Shown: piece after piece, positions 27,296 through 36,390 of the stretch | Numbering within the stretch: position 1 is the first letter of the stretch | How the letters are laid out: each line of letters starts with the position of its first letter | Source of the DNA: Phycisphaeraceae bacterium | Lineage (GTDB): Bacteria > Planctomycetota > Phycisphaerae > Phycisphaerales > Phycisphaeraceae | Direction: 5' to 3' | Assembly: GCA_020851465.1 (NCBI GenBank) | Contig: JADZCR010000002.1 | Span: forward strand, 62,001 to 126,000 | Length of the DNA: 64,000 nucleotides | The notes under the pieces: generated by a model | The model's input: only the letters and a program-made list of their open reading frames with translations | Told to the model about the DNA's origin: nothing | Database searches by the model: none | Position numbers and translations under genes: made by a program

Positions 27296-29638
27296 TTATC
27301 CTTTGCCTCGCAGATTCAAGTACTCAAACGAATCGAGCAAGCCTTGACGCTGGGCATGGCCGAGGTAACGGATCATCTCACGATGCACGATGGCCATCGG
27401 CTTGATCTCCGGCACCGGGTTCAGCCAGCGAGAGTCATCATTCACGAGGTCTTCGAGTCGGACCAGTCCCGCTTTGAGATACTCGATGTCTCCTGTGTGT
27501 TCAAAAGCGATCGCCAGCGCAGCCGCTGTGCTGTATGACGGATAGCCCTCCAGGTAGTTTCGATAGATTGCCTTGGGCATTCCCGAAAGCAGGCGACGCA
27601 GGTAATCCACGAGGTCTTTTCTACCCGTGATCTTTGCATATAGATCAATCGCCTCGACCATGTTGAGCATGAAGTAGAAACTCGTAATCAGGCTCCGTGA
27701 CCATGTGCCGGCACGATCGAAGGATGGCGTATTTGACTTGCCCGCGGGATCGTGATTCATGAAAAAGTCAACGAGACGATTGATTTCCTTTTCAAATTGC
27801 GGTTGACGCGAGATGTCGTAAACGTGAACCAGAGCCAGCAGCGCCCAGCCGTTTTCACGATCAAAATCCTTATAAAATTTTCCGCGCACCGGATCGTGGA
27901 AATAGATGATGATTTTTTCACCCAGAGCGACAGCCACTTCCAGTACGTCGGGATCGCCGGTCAGACAGTAATACTCCATCAGCCCCTGCGTCCAGAAGTG
28001 ACTCGGATATGCGCCGGAGGTGGTGTGCCGCGATGAATGCACGGGGCTGGTGCGGTGCAGCCACTTCTGATCGTGGTAATGGAGGAAGTCAACCTCGATG
28101 TTATGTCGGACCATCCAGCGAAGCAGCGTCCACCGCTGCGGTTGGCCGGAGCGCATCAGCTCACAGGCGATGGTATGGATCCCGTCGTACTCATTGTTGA
28201 CCCAGACTCGTTCGTAGCTGAGCGGATTGGACCAAGCGGTCAGCACACTGTTACCTGCGTCGAACGCGCGCGGATAGTCTCCTGCGCCGGCTACTCGGTG
28301 GACCCGATTCATACCCAGTGACGGATATGAGGTGGAGTAGCCGCTGTCGGGCGTATCACCCAGGTCAAACATATCGGCTGGAGTGCTGAGGTTGACTACC
28401 CGTGACAGAAACCGCTCAAACCGTCCGTGTTTGCCGAACGTCAGCACCTTGTCCTGCTCAAACTCCCCGCAGCGTGACAGCCACTCAGGAGCGACGGAGG
28501 CACGACCTTCCCAGAGCGGAACTGAAATCGCCCGGCTGATCGTGGCGGCATTCGGTCGATCACCCAGCAGCGGCGCGATCGTCATAACCTGTCGTCGTGA
28601 TCGTCCCTGCTGGAGCTTGAGCGTCCCCGCCCTTCCCGGCCAGACATCCAGCGTCAAGCGGTTGCCTTGACCGGCGAGTCGTTTGGGCGGCATGTTGATG
28701 AAGTCCTGCATGTGCAGATACACATGCGACTGGCCCTCAGTCACGCCAAGCCATTCGTTTGTCTCGATCAGCGGCGCATCGAGATACGCTGCGTATTGCG
28801 TGTCGTCGAGCAGCATGGCTGGATCTTCCACGTGGGCCGCACGACGCTGGCTGTCGGCAACGATCGCGACCGTCTGAGGGTTGAGCACTTCGCGCGGCTC
28901 ATAAAACTCGCCGTGATAGATCTGAAGAAAGTGCCGCTGCGCAAGACGGGCATCTACCGCGATATCAGCTTCAACGGCAATTCGGTTGACATCCAGATAT
29001 TCCTGCCCCGGTTCGAGATTGAAGAAGTGATAATCCAGCCGCAAGGTCGGCACACCGGCCCAGGCTTCGACATCCAGCCGGTAGCTGAGCTTGCGTTTTC
29101 CATTCGCAGCACAATGCGCGCCTTCGACACGCACCCGGACACGCACGGCGTTTTGCTCAAGGATGGTCAGCTTGCGCACGGTCTCGTGTGTCGAGTCGGC
29201 ATCGTCCACGACCAGCCGGAAATCACGAGGCTGCGCAAGTATCGTCTTCCCATTTGCCTCGTAACGGGCGATGGGGCCAGGACCATCGCCAGCGAGTGTG
29301 ATTTTCGAGCGGCCTGTATCCAGCGTAATTTGGTCAGCTGGTTGCTCAACTCGAATCACAGGCGATCCGGCTGTCGCAACCCGCTGCGGCGACACCGTAT
29401 GCCTGCCGCTTCGGGTTGCCAGAAAACTCACCAATACCCACCGCACGGAGCCATCGGGCCATGAAACCAGCGAACGCACAGAGGAATGTGTCGGCGTACC
29501 GTCTTCTGAAATCACACCCAGCGTCGCAGCATCACGGACCTGACCACGCGGAATCGGTACTCCCAGCACGACCGGTGTCGGTTGGTCACGGGCGACCAGT
29601 TGGTGAACGATAAGTGTCGGCCAAGAAGTTTCAGACAT
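27296..29638 (-). CDS. PL26/YetA-like protein (exo-rhamnogalacturonan lyase relative)
   Basis: This 780-residue cytoplasmic protein has an N-terminal beta-sandwich region (VVLGVPIPRGQVRDAATLGV, VRSLVSWPDGSVRWVLVSFLA) typical of the PcRGLX/YetA-like N-terminal RIFT domain, a central beta domain, and a C-terminal alpha/alpha-barrel-like half (about 430-770) with HTTSGAYPSHFWTQGLMEYYCLTGD and repeated helix pairs. The fungal founder removes unsaturated disaccharides from rhamnogalacturonan; B. subtilis YetA is in a pectin-related locus. I infer a role in pectin or a related polysaccharide but see no way to identify catalytic residues. No signal peptide is present. GGGAG lies nine bases before the ATG. 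Confidence 0.6.
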   Translation of the reverse strand: MSETSWPTLIVHQLVARDQPTPVVLGVPIPRGQVRDAATLGVISEDGTPTHSSVRSLVSWPDGSVRWVLVSFLATRSGRHTVSPQRVATAGSPVIRVEQPADQITLDTGRSKITLAGDGPGPIARYEANGKTILAQPRDFRLVVDDADSTHETVRKLTILEQNAVRVRVRVEGAHCAANGKRKLSYRLDVEAWAGVPTLRLDYHFFNLEPGQEYLDVNRIAVEADIAVDARLAQRHFLQIYHGEFYEPREVLNPQTVAIVADSQRRAAHVEDPAMLLDDTQYAAYLDAPLIETNEWLGVTEGQSHVYLHMQDFINMPPKRLAGQGNRLTLDVWPGRAGTLKLQQGRSRRQVMTIAPLLGDRPNAATISRAISVPLWEGRASVAPEWLSRCGEFEQDKVLTFGKHGRFERFLSRVVNLSTPADMFDLGDTPDSGYSTSYPSLGMNRVHRVAGAGDYPRAFDAGNSVLTAWSNPLSYERVWVNNEYDGIHTIACELMRSGQPQRWTLLRWMVRHNIEVDFLHYHDQKWLHRTSPVHSSRHTTSGAYPSHFWTQGLMEYYCLTGDPDVLEVAVALGEKIIIYFHDPVRGKFYKDFDRENGWALLALVHVYDISRQPQFEKEINRLVDFFMNHDPAGKSNTPSFDRAGTWSRSLITSFYFMLNMVEAIDLYAKITGRKDLVDYLRRLLSGMPKAIYRNYLEGYPSYSTAAALAIAFEHTGDIEYLKAGLVRLEDLVNDDSRWLNPVPEIKPMAIVHREMIRYLGHAQRQGLLDSFEYLNLRGKG

Positions 29639-29921
29639 TGTTGGTTACTCCCGCGCAGGTGTGGGCAAAATGATAAAGCAACGGTCTATGGAGCGTGAAA
29701 ATCGGTGCATGACCCGTCACCCCCATAAGCAACGCATCGCATGCGGTATCATCGTTACGTGTAATTTCCAAATGAGCTTGATCCTGTTGGACAGCAGGTT
29801 GGGAGTTACGCTGCCCACGGGTTTCGTCGCCGGGTAACTGGTGTGGGCGTCAAGAGCAGCACGGCTTGGGAGATTCGACACCGCGTTCCGAAACGGTTCG
29901 CGTGATTGAAGGAGCAGAATC

Positions 29922-30680
29922 ATGAAAGGCGTCATCCTCGCCGGCGGACTAGGCACCAGACTGCGACCGCTCACCCTCGTCACCAACAAGCATCTGTTGC
30001 CGGTCTATGACCGCCCGATGATCTATTTCCCCATCCAATGCCTGCTCAATGCGGGTATCAGTGAAATCATGATCGTCACCGGCGGCGAACACGCGGGAGA
30101 CTTCCTCAAGCTCCTCAAAAACGGTAAACATCTGGGGGTCCGCCACCTCGAATACGGCTATCAGGAAGGTGAAGGCGGCATCGCCGACGCCCTCAAGCTC
30201 GCGCAGGACTTCAGCGACGGCGAAAAAATATGCGTGATCCTCGGCGACAACATCATCGAGGGAAATATCCGCAAGGCGGCTGGTGACTTCTTCACCCAGC
30301 GGTCCGGCGCCAAGGTTTTGCTCAAGGAAGTCGATGACCCGGAGCGATTCGGCGTCGCGCGGATCGACGAGAACACCGGCCGTATCCTGCAAATCATCGA
30401 AAAACCAAAAGACCCCGTCAGTCGTATGGCGGTTACCGGGGTTTATTTTTACGACGCTGATGTCTTCGACATCTGCCAGACGCTCAAGCCTTCCGGTCGC
30501 GGAGAACTGGAGATCACCGACGTGAACAATCACTATCTTCAGCGCGGTGATCTGACGCACGAGGTGCTTGAAGGTTGGTGGACGGACGCAGGCACCTTCG
30601 AGAGCCTGCACCGTGCCAGCCATCTCGTAGCTTCAAGCGGTGCCAATCACCTCAATCTGGAGTCAGTCGCCCGCGTCTGA
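29922..30680 (+). CDS. rfbA: Glucose-1-phosphate thymidylyltransferase-type nucleotidyltransferase
   Basis: The nucleotide-binding N-terminus GGLGTRLRPLT (8-18), the PKxLLP-like NKHLLPVYDRPMIYFPI, and the metal site GDNII are those of RmlA/RfbA. It makes dTDP-glucose from glucose-1-phosphate and dTTP, the first step toward dTDP-L-rhamnose. At 252 residues it lacks the ~40-residue C-terminal extension of E. coli RfbA, as other short-form members do. AAGGAG lies eight bases before the ATG. The next three genes complete the pathway. Confidence 0.9.
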   Translation: MKGVILAGGLGTRLRPLTLVTNKHLLPVYDRPMIYFPIQCLLNAGISEIMIVTGGEHAGDFLKLLKNGKHLGVRHLEYGYQEGEGGIADALKLAQDFSDGEKICVILGDNIIEGNIRKAAGDFFTQRSGAKVLLKEVDDPERFGVARIDENTGRILQIIEKPKDPVSRMAVTGVYFYDADVFDICQTLKPSGRGELEITDVNNHYLQRGDLTHEVLEGWWTDAGTFESLHRASHLVASSGANHLNLESVARV

Positions 30681-30698
30681 CCGGCATCGGATAATCTC

Positions 30699-31244
30699 AT
30701 GGTGAATATCGAACCCGCCTTTGAGAGCCGTTCCGTGAAACGAACTTCCAACGCCATCCTGGGTCCCAAAATTTTCACCGGTGAGTTGAAGCTTGCCCTG
30801 GAAACCGCTGAGCGAGATCAGGAGCCGCTTTTCCTTCCGACGACCATCTATGCCGACGACCGCGGCTGGTCGATCATGAACCAGTATCAGGGCGTGCTGA
30901 CCCCTGACGGGCAGATCAACTACTCCCACATGTATCCCGGCGTCATCAAGGCGTGGCACCGTCACCGCTTTCAGGCGGACCTGTGGCTTTGTGTCAACGG
31001 TCAGGTTCGCGCCGGTGTCCATCGTGACGCTGACGGCCAATCATGGTCCATCGTCATGGGTGAAATGCGACCCGGTATCCTCGTCATTCCCAGTCCGCTC
31101 TGGCATGGCGTGGCGACCGTCTCACACCTGCCCGCGGGCTTGCTCTACTACGTCACGCGAGCCTTCAACCCGCAGGCTCCCGACGAAGAACGCAGGCCGT
31201 TTGATTCCGTCCCCGATTTCCCGTGGACGGTGCAGAACCGTTAA
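30699..31244 (+). CDS. rfbC: dTDP-4-dehydrorhamnose 3,5-epimerase-like cupin
   Basis: The 181-residue protein has the RmlC cupin fold; VIKAWHRHRFQADLWLCVNGQV matches the substrate-loop and active-site region of epimerases, with the conserved His in the HRH. The tail RAFNPQAPDEERRPFDSVPDFPW fits RmlC ends. It inverts carbons 3 and 5 of dTDP-4-keto-6-deoxyglucose. The WHRHxxQxDLW pattern marks a divergent subfamily rather than the classic RGLH form, so the assignment rests partly on the operon, which is rfbA-rfbC-rfbD-rfbB. Confidence 0.82.
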   Translation: MVNIEPAFESRSVKRTSNAILGPKIFTGELKLALETAERDQEPLFLPTTIYADDRGWSIMNQYQGVLTPDGQINYSHMYPGVIKAWHRHRFQADLWLCVNGQVRAGVHRDADGQSWSIVMGEMRPGILVIPSPLWHGVATVSHLPAGLLYYVTRAFNPQAPDEERRPFDSVPDFPWTVQNR

Positions 31245-31274
31245 TCACATGCGCACATTTGGAAAGAGCGACTC

Positions 31275-32165
31275 GTGAACCCACCCCACCGCCGGCTGGC
31301 AACGCCGCGAACGATCCTGATCGTCGGCGGTAACGGCATGCTGGGGCGCGCCTGGTGTGAATTAGCCCAGCGGGAAAATCTGAGCTACCAGGCTCCCCCG
31401 CGCATGGAGCTTGATCTGCTCAACCCAGCCACGATCAATCACTGGGTCACAGATCGATTTGATGCTGTGGTGAATTGCGCTGCATGGACCGATGTCGATG
31501 CGGCGGAAACCCACGCCGACGACGCTGACCGACTCAACGGCCAAGCCGTCGGCTTCCTGACACGGCGATGCGCCGAGGTCGGTATCGGACTGGTTCATTA
31601 CTCCACGGACTACGTCTTCAACGGAACCAGCCAACCCATTCCCACAGGACAGAAACGAGAGCCGCAGAACGCCTACGGCCGGAGCAAGGCGATCGGGGAA
31701 GAGTTCCTCGAAAAGAGCGATGTTCCGCATCTGCTTGTGCGGACCAGTTGGCTCTATGCGCCATGGGGAAAAAACTTCGTGCGGACCATCGCGGCGTTGG
31801 CGCAACAGAAACCGACGCTCCGAGTCGTCAACGATCAGCGCGGCCGGCCAACCAGCGCGGAGCACCTGGCGGCCGCGACGCTGCAACTCATGCGGCGCGG
31901 CGCAGTCGGAACCTTTCACGTCACCGATGGCGGCGTGTGTACATGGTTTGACCTTGCAACTCAGGTCGTCCAACTTTGCGGTGCCAACTGCCATGTGGAG
32001 CCTTGCACCACAGCCGAGTTTCCCCGGCCGGCCAAGCGTCCCGCTTACAGCGTGCTCGATCTCTCCGCCACCGAAAACCTGCTGGGGCCTATGCCTCACT
32101 GGCACGACAACCTCGCGAGCGTCGTCCGCCGCATGGTCTCATCCGTACCCGTCCGTACTCCTTGA
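31275..32165 (+). CDS. rfbD: dTDP-4-dehydrorhamnose reductase
   Basis: An SDR-family reductase that performs the last step, yielding dTDP-L-rhamnose. The NAD(P) loop is GGNGMLG, followed by NCAAWTDVDAAE, the catalytic segment YSTDYVFNG and YGRSK, all typical of RmlD. It starts with GTG, with GGAAAGAG upstream. It is 30 bases after rfbC and 11 before rfbB, so the genes form one operon. Confidence 0.93.
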   Translation: MNPPHRRLATPRTILIVGGNGMLGRAWCELAQRENLSYQAPPRMELDLLNPATINHWVTDRFDAVVNCAAWTDVDAAETHADDADRLNGQAVGFLTRRCAEVGIGLVHYSTDYVFNGTSQPIPTGQKREPQNAYGRSKAIGEEFLEKSDVPHLLVRTSWLYAPWGKNFVRTIAALAQQKPTLRVVNDQRGRPTSAEHLAAATLQLMRRGAVGTFHVTDGGVCTWFDLATQVVQLCGANCHVEPCTTAEFPRPAKRPAYSVLDLSATENLLGPMPHWHDNLASVVRRMVSSVPVRTP

Positions 32166-32176
32166 AGGCTTCGATC

Positions 32177-33217
32177 ATGTCCCATCTTCTCGTTACCGGC
32201 GGCGCGGGATTCATCGGGTCAAACCTGATCCGATTCATCCTGCAAAACAGGCCTGATTACAGCGTCACCAATCTGGACTGCCTCTCCTATTCGGGGAATC
32301 TCGACAATCTGGCTGACGTGCAGACGGACCCCCGCTACACCTTCGTTTACGGAGACATCAACGATCGACCACTCGTCGAGCGTCTGCTGGTCGGATGCGA
32401 CGGGGTGCTGCATCTGGCGGCTGAGAGCCACGTCGATCGCTCGATCGTTGATGCCAGTCCCTTCGTGCGCACCAATGTTCTGGGTACGCAGGTTCTGCTC
32501 GATGCGACTCGGACGCTGACACAGCAAGGTAAGTTTCGCGGTCGTTTTGTCTATGTATCAACGGACGAGGTGTACGGCTCGCTGCCGCTGGATATGCCGG
32601 AATTGCGATTCACCGAGGAGACGCCGCTGACCGCCAACAGCCCCTATGCCGCCAGCAAGGCGGGCGGCGACCTGCTCGTCAACGCGTATCACCATACGTT
32701 CGGCCTCAATGTCTGCACCACACGATGCTCGAATAACTACGGCCCGTATCAGTTTCCCGAAAAGGTCATCCCCCTATTCGTGACCCATTTGCTCCAAGGT
32801 AAAAAAGTTCCGCTCTATGGTGACGGCAGAAACGTGCGCGACTGGCTGCACGTGGACGACCACTGCGAAGCGATCCTGACCGTGCTGGAAAAAGGTGAAG
32901 CGGGTCGCGTTTACAACATCGGCGGAAATAACGAGCGATCAAACCTTGAACTGACGCACACGATCCTTTCCATGATGGGACAGGGAAAAGAGATGATCGA
33001 ACCCGTAGCTGATCGTCCGGGACACGACCGCCGCTATGCCATCGATGCATCGCGCATCGCCCGCGAGTTGGGATGGACTCCCACCCGATCAGCATGGCCC
33101 GGCGGACTGGCAGCAACCATCGCATGGTATGTCGATCACCCCGACTGGTGGCACCGCATCAGAGAGGGAACCTATCGGGAACGTGCACGCGCGTATCACC
33201 TGAACACCTCACGATGA
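32177..33217 (+). CDS. rfbB: dTDP-glucose 4,6-dehydratase
   Basis: I chose the ATG at 32177 (MSHLLVTGGAGFIG) with GAAGG upstream; the same frame is open further 5' but overlaps rfbD. The 346-residue product has NAD loop GGAGFIGSNL, the catalytic STDEVYG with the Asp-Glu pair that protonates and deprotonates the sugar, and the SPYAASKAGGD motif with Tyr and Lys. It converts dTDP-glucose to dTDP-4-keto-6-deoxyglucose. The RCSNNYGPYQFPEKVIPLF segment is diagnostic for RmlB. Confidence 0.95.
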   Translation: MSHLLVTGGAGFIGSNLIRFILQNRPDYSVTNLDCLSYSGNLDNLADVQTDPRYTFVYGDINDRPLVERLLVGCDGVLHLAAESHVDRSIVDASPFVRTNVLGTQVLLDATRTLTQQGKFRGRFVYVSTDEVYGSLPLDMPELRFTEETPLTANSPYAASKAGGDLLVNAYHHTFGLNVCTTRCSNNYGPYQFPEKVIPLFVTHLLQGKKVPLYGDGRNVRDWLHVDDHCEAILTVLEKGEAGRVYNIGGNNERSNLELTHTILSMMGQGKEMIEPVADRPGHDRRYAIDASRIARELGWTPTRSAWPGGLAATIAWYVDHPDWWHRIREGTYRERARAYHLNTSR

Positions 33218-33352
33218 TCCTCGCGAGTTGGGACATCGCTGCCTGCGGAATGATGACGTTTGGTGATGATCCAAGGCATGATTTCCACGACTTTTTCGGG
33301 GCGCGACTTCGCCTCAAAATTGCGTCTGCTCAAAAAATGATTCTTCCTCGGA

Positions 33353-33381
33353 TTGGACACCCGCCAGAAGCGGCTTATAAA
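33353..33381 (+). promoter_or_regulatory. Sigma-70-type promoter of tRNA-Pro
   Basis: TTGGAC (33353-33358) and TATAAA (33376-33381) are separated by exactly 17 bases and each match the consensus at five of six positions. The -10 box ends ten bases before the tRNA. Confidence 0.75.
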
Positions 33382-33391
33382 TATGGCTGCT

Positions 33392-33466
33392 CGGGGTGTA
33401 GCTCAGCTTGGCTAGAGCGCCTGCTTTGGGTGCAGGAAGTCGTCGGTTCGAATCCGGCCACCCCGA
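33392..33466 (+). tRNA. tRNA-Pro (anticodon UGG)
   Basis: The acceptor stem CGGGGTG pairs with CACCCCG, with discriminator A at 33466. The anticodon stem CCTGC/GCAGG encloses the loop TTTGGGT with anticodon TGG. The T-arm has the usual GGTTCGAATCC. The 3' CCA is not encoded and must be added after transcription. It has its own promoter and terminator. Confidence 0.95.
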
Positions 33467-33482
33467 TTTAACCGGCAAAGAG

Positions 33483-33514
33483 ACCCTTCGACTAACAAGT
33501 CGAAGGGTTTTTTT
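33483..33514 (+). terminator. Rho-independent terminator after tRNA-Pro
   Basis: An 11-bp perfect stem (ACCCTTCGACT with AGTCGAAGGGT) around the loop AACA is followed by a run of T, the run being seven T when the last stem base is included. Confidence 0.92.
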
Positions 33515-33746
33515 GTCAGATCAGGGTTTACGTCGTTCGCGTTCCGGTTCAAACAAGCCGACTCCAATATCGCTCGTCATTCGGTGGCCATTGAACCGGC
33601 CCAGCGAGTGGCCGCTTCCTGCATGAAGTCGAACATCCTCGCCGCGCGATGCTGGCCGCGGTAGCGACTGCTCAAGCAGGTGCGGCTAGTGACGGAGGGC
33701 AAGGTCTGAGATGAGGCCAGGTGCGGGCGTGAAAACTGTGCGGGCA

Positions 33747-34505
33747 TCACCACCAGAAATACGGCCGGTCGTCGAAGTGGGTGACGTTGTTGGCGCCGCG
33801 GCTGAAGGCCAATGCGTTGGGCAGCGCGCCGAGTTGCATGGTAGCCACGTGGCCGTCGGCAAACGCAGCCGGCCCCGACTTCCACGACATGTGGCGGAAC
33901 GCAAAGCCGAACGTGCTGTAATCCATCCGGCTCACCCCGCCTATCGTATCCGCGAAGGCGAGCACCACCGAGGGCGAGTGGGCCAGTTCGCCGGAGCGAC
34001 GGAGAGTGAAATAGGGGCTGGCCATGACCGTGCCGTTGGCCCCATGCAACCCCGAGCCCGAGACATAATCGCTGACGCACATGTAGATCGCAGTTCCAGC
34101 GGAGTCGAATTCGTAGGTGGTGATCTGCTCGACTCCCTCCATATACGGGCCATCGTAGGGCGAACCCTTGAGGACCAGCGGGCACTTGAATGGGTGAGCG
34201 TTGCGGTAAAGCGCCGAGTTCCCGTAGCCCGACCAGCGGTAGGCGGATGGCGCGGTACTGGTATAGAACGCAGCCTGCCACACCCAGCGGTCATTGGGCA
34301 GGAACCACTCGCGATTGTCGTTCTGATAGTAGATGTCGCTGGCCTCGATCTGCCGCAGGTTCGAGGAGCACTTGAGGAGCGAGGCCACCTGCCGGGCGTT
34401 GTTCAGAGCCGGCAGCAGCATCGCAAGGAGCAGCGCGATGATCGAAATCACCACGAGCAATTCGACGAGGGTGAATGCGCAGCGCAGGTGGGCGCGGGTC
34501 ATCAC
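33747..34505 (-). CDS. Prepilin-type (pseudopilin-like) protein
   Basis: The start is GTG at 34505 or ATG at 34502; AGGAG lies eight bases before the GTG. The leader [10 protein letters not shown] is followed by [20 protein letters not shown], the prepilin N-terminal helix with Glu at position 5. The tail carries the H-X9-DG-like motif (FRHMSWKSG, then FADGHVAT). The middle resembles the proteins at 25281 and 34628 ([10 protein letters not shown] compared with QNDNRGWFP), so they are paralogs. It is probably exported and may be processed by the prepilin peptidase at 43151. Function unknown. Confidence 0.85.
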   Translation of the reverse strand: MMTRAHLRCAFTLVELLVVISIIALLLAMLLPALNNARQVASLLKCSSNLRQIEASDIYYQNDNREWFLPNDRWVWQAAFYTSTAPSAYRWSGYGNSALYRNAHPFKCPLVLKGSPYDGPYMEGVEQITTYEFDSAGTAIYMCVSDYVSGSGLHGANGTVMASPYFTLRRSGELAHSPSVVLAFADTIGGVSRMDYSTFGFAFRHMSWKSGPAAFADGHVATMQLGALPNALAFSRGANNVTHFDDRPYFWW

Positions 34506-34627
34506 GGTATCGACTCCTATCGAAGCAGCGGTCGGCTTGCCGAAGGAGGATCAGGATCACATCCTCGCACTACTTTCATCGGTCCGCTCCGCCGCCGAAC
34601 CGCATAACAACGCGGACGCTGGCCAGC

Positions 34628-35356
34628 TCAATCGTTGTCGTCGTAGAAAATATTGACACCCTTGGCGAAAGGTGCCCGCACGAATGCTGCGTGGCCGTCC
34701 ATGTACGAGACGTTCAACCCCATGCCGTTGTGTCGAAAAATTGTCACGCCGGGCCAGACGGAGTGATTATCCAGTGCCAAACCGAAGCTCGTATCGCCGT
34801 AGGTGTAGGCGTAATAGTTGTTGTTTTCGTTGAGCATAAAGACCGTTGAAGTCTTGCGGATCTGATCGAGCTTGCTCAGCCGCGTCACACCCCAGCCCGA
34901 CGCAAGTGTATCGATCGCATCATCGGCACTGCTGCCCTCGTGCAACGGATTCATGCACGCATTGTGCCCGTAAAGCGGCAAAGGCCAGGAGGGGTACGAC
35001 TGTCTGAAGCCGTCGGGACAGGCGCGCTCACCGGTGATGATGGTTGACTTCAGATAGTCACCGCCGGCCAGATAGCCCGCGGTGATGAATTGGTTCCAGT
35101 ACAGCCCAGCATGTCCTGGACTTTGCGGGATCGCCAGCGCGAAGAAGCCGCCGTTGTCCTGGATATAGGTCATCTGCGCCAGTGTCGCCTGTTTCATATT
35201 GTTCGCGCAGCGGATCTGATTCGAGATGGAACGGGCTGCTTGTAACGATGGCAGCAGTAACGCGATCAGCAGCGCGATGATGCTCAGAACCACCAACAGT
35301 TCGACCAGAGTAAAAGCCTCTCGGACGTACTGCGGTTTGTACGCGCTAGATCCCAT
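34628..35356 (-). CDS. Prepilin-type (pseudopilin-like) protein
   Basis: I chose the ATG at 35356 ([14 protein letters not shown]), giving a short basic leader; an upstream start would add 34 residues unlike a prepilin leader. The signal helix is [20 protein letters not shown], then the pattern [19 protein letters not shown] common to this group. The tail reads FRHNGMG, then YMDGHAAF, the H-X9-DG-like motif. It lies 122 bases upstream of the pseudopilin gene at 33747 on the same strand, so the two may form an operon. Function unknown. Confidence 0.85.
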   Translation of the reverse strand: MGSSAYKPQYVREAFTLVELLVVLSIIALLIALLLPSLQAARSISNQIRCANNMKQATLAQMTYIQDNGGFFALAIPQSPGHAGLYWNQFITAGYLAGGDYLKSTIITGERACPDGFRQSYPSWPLPLYGHNACMNPLHEGSSADDAIDTLASGWGVTRLSKLDQIRKTSTVFMLNENNNYYAYTYGDTSFGLALDNHSVWPGVTIFRHNGMGLNVSYMDGHAAFVRAPFAKGVNIFYDDND

Positions 35357-35824
35357 GACAGGCTCCGCCGCCGGACGTTCCAGGTTCACACCCGCACCAT
35401 TGACTACCGCAGACAGTGAGTTTGAATCCAGTCGAGATCGCGGCGTCGTGACATTCATTCAGAATTGCGCCATGAAGTCTATCCGAAGCAACACCAACAA
35501 AAAAGCCTGAAATAACTCCAATATTTGAACCATTCACCCAAGCAATGCGTCGCCAATTAGAAGGCCAGCCGCGATGCCGAATGCTATCCTCATCGATTCG
35601 GACACATGGAACGCGCCGTAGGCTAATCCGGCACCAAGACTAAACTTTCACGGCGGTTGCGTGGGTCGATCATCATGCTTGCGCTGGGTTACATCCCTAT
35701 GATCTTGTCCAAGCTGGCTCTCATGCCGGATTCACGCTGGTGGATGCTCTCGTGAGCAACGTCGGATTAGTCGCGTGAGCCTGGCGTTGCCCGGTGACAG
35801 GTCCAGCCACGATCCGTCGCCGGG
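35357..35824. other. Intergenic region between divergent pseudopilin and hemerythrin genes
   Basis: It must hold promoters in both directions. The only frame with some hydrophobic character is a 26-codon one at 35675-35755 (MLALGYIPM start), without a Shine-Dalgarno, which I do not call a gene. No terminator-like hairpin was seen. Confidence 0.4.
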
Positions 35825-36334
35825 ATGGAGACTTTCGAGATGGGATCACTCGATCATCTGATGCACGTTCATGGTGACCTGGACGAACTTTTCGCCCGTC
35901 ACCGCGACGCGATCGTCCTTCTGAATTTCAAGCAGGCTCTGGAATTGCTGGAGCAATACGAGGTTGAATTACGCCGCCACATGAAGCACGAGGAGGAACA
36001 GATTTTCCCGCTTTATGAAGAGCGGGTCGGGCATGTACCCGGAGGCGATCCCCGGTTTTTCTATCTGGAACATGCCAATCTCCTCAAGAATCTTGCGCTG
36101 TTCAAGCCGCTGGTTGAGAAGCTCGCTGCGGATCCATCAGCCGGCCCGCGACAGGCCCATGAATGTCTGCGTGAGCAGTCGTCGTACCTGCATCTGCTGG
36201 AACATCACGACCTGCGCGAGAAAAATATTCTCTACCCCCAGCTGGACCGAAAGCTCACTCAGGATGAGCGGTCAGCAATACTCAGCCGTTGCGGGTTCGA
36301 CCATGATCCGCAAAACACACAGCGCTGCGTCTAA
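35825..36334 (+). CDS. Hemerythrin-like (HHE domain) protein
   Basis: This 169-residue, all-helical protein has the HHE arrangement: HVHGDLDELF near the N-terminus, RRHMKHEEEQIFPLYEE in helix 2, a further helix with FFYLEHANLLKNL, and LLEHHDLREKNILYP near the end. His and Glu in these segments are the expected ligands of a di-iron centre that binds oxygen or nitric oxide. The ATG at 35840 (MGSLDH) is an alternative start. It stands alone, so a stress or oxygen role is only inferred from the family. Confidence 0.82.
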   Translation: METFEMGSLDHLMHVHGDLDELFARHRDAIVLLNFKQALELLEQYEVELRRHMKHEEEQIFPLYEERVGHVPGGDPRFFYLEHANLLKNLALFKPLVEKLAADPSAGPRQAHECLREQSSYLHLLEHHDLREKNILYPQLDRKLTQDERSAILSRCGFDHDPQNTQRCV

Positions 36335-36390
36335 TCGTCCACGGCGATTGACATGGCGTTTCGCTGGAGGCCGGATCACACCTCGGCGTG

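Noticed and set aside
29949..30623. Minus-strand open frame of 224 codons antisense to rfbA
   Set aside because: The plus-strand product is a clear nucleotidyltransferase; the antisense reading is a shadow.
33392..33466. Mobile element integrated at the tRNA-Pro gene
   Set aside because: No integrase gene and no repeated 3' end of the tRNA were seen in the neighbourhood.
33577..34281. Long minus-strand open frame of 234 codons overlapping the pseudopilin gene
   Set aside because: It runs in another frame of the pseudopilin gene at 33747-34505, has no recognisable domain and an Arg/Pro-rich composition typical of an out-of-frame reading of GC-rich coding sequence.
35675..35755. 26-codon hydrophobic frame in a divergent intergenic region
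   Set aside because: No Shine-Dalgarno, very short, and no relatives known.
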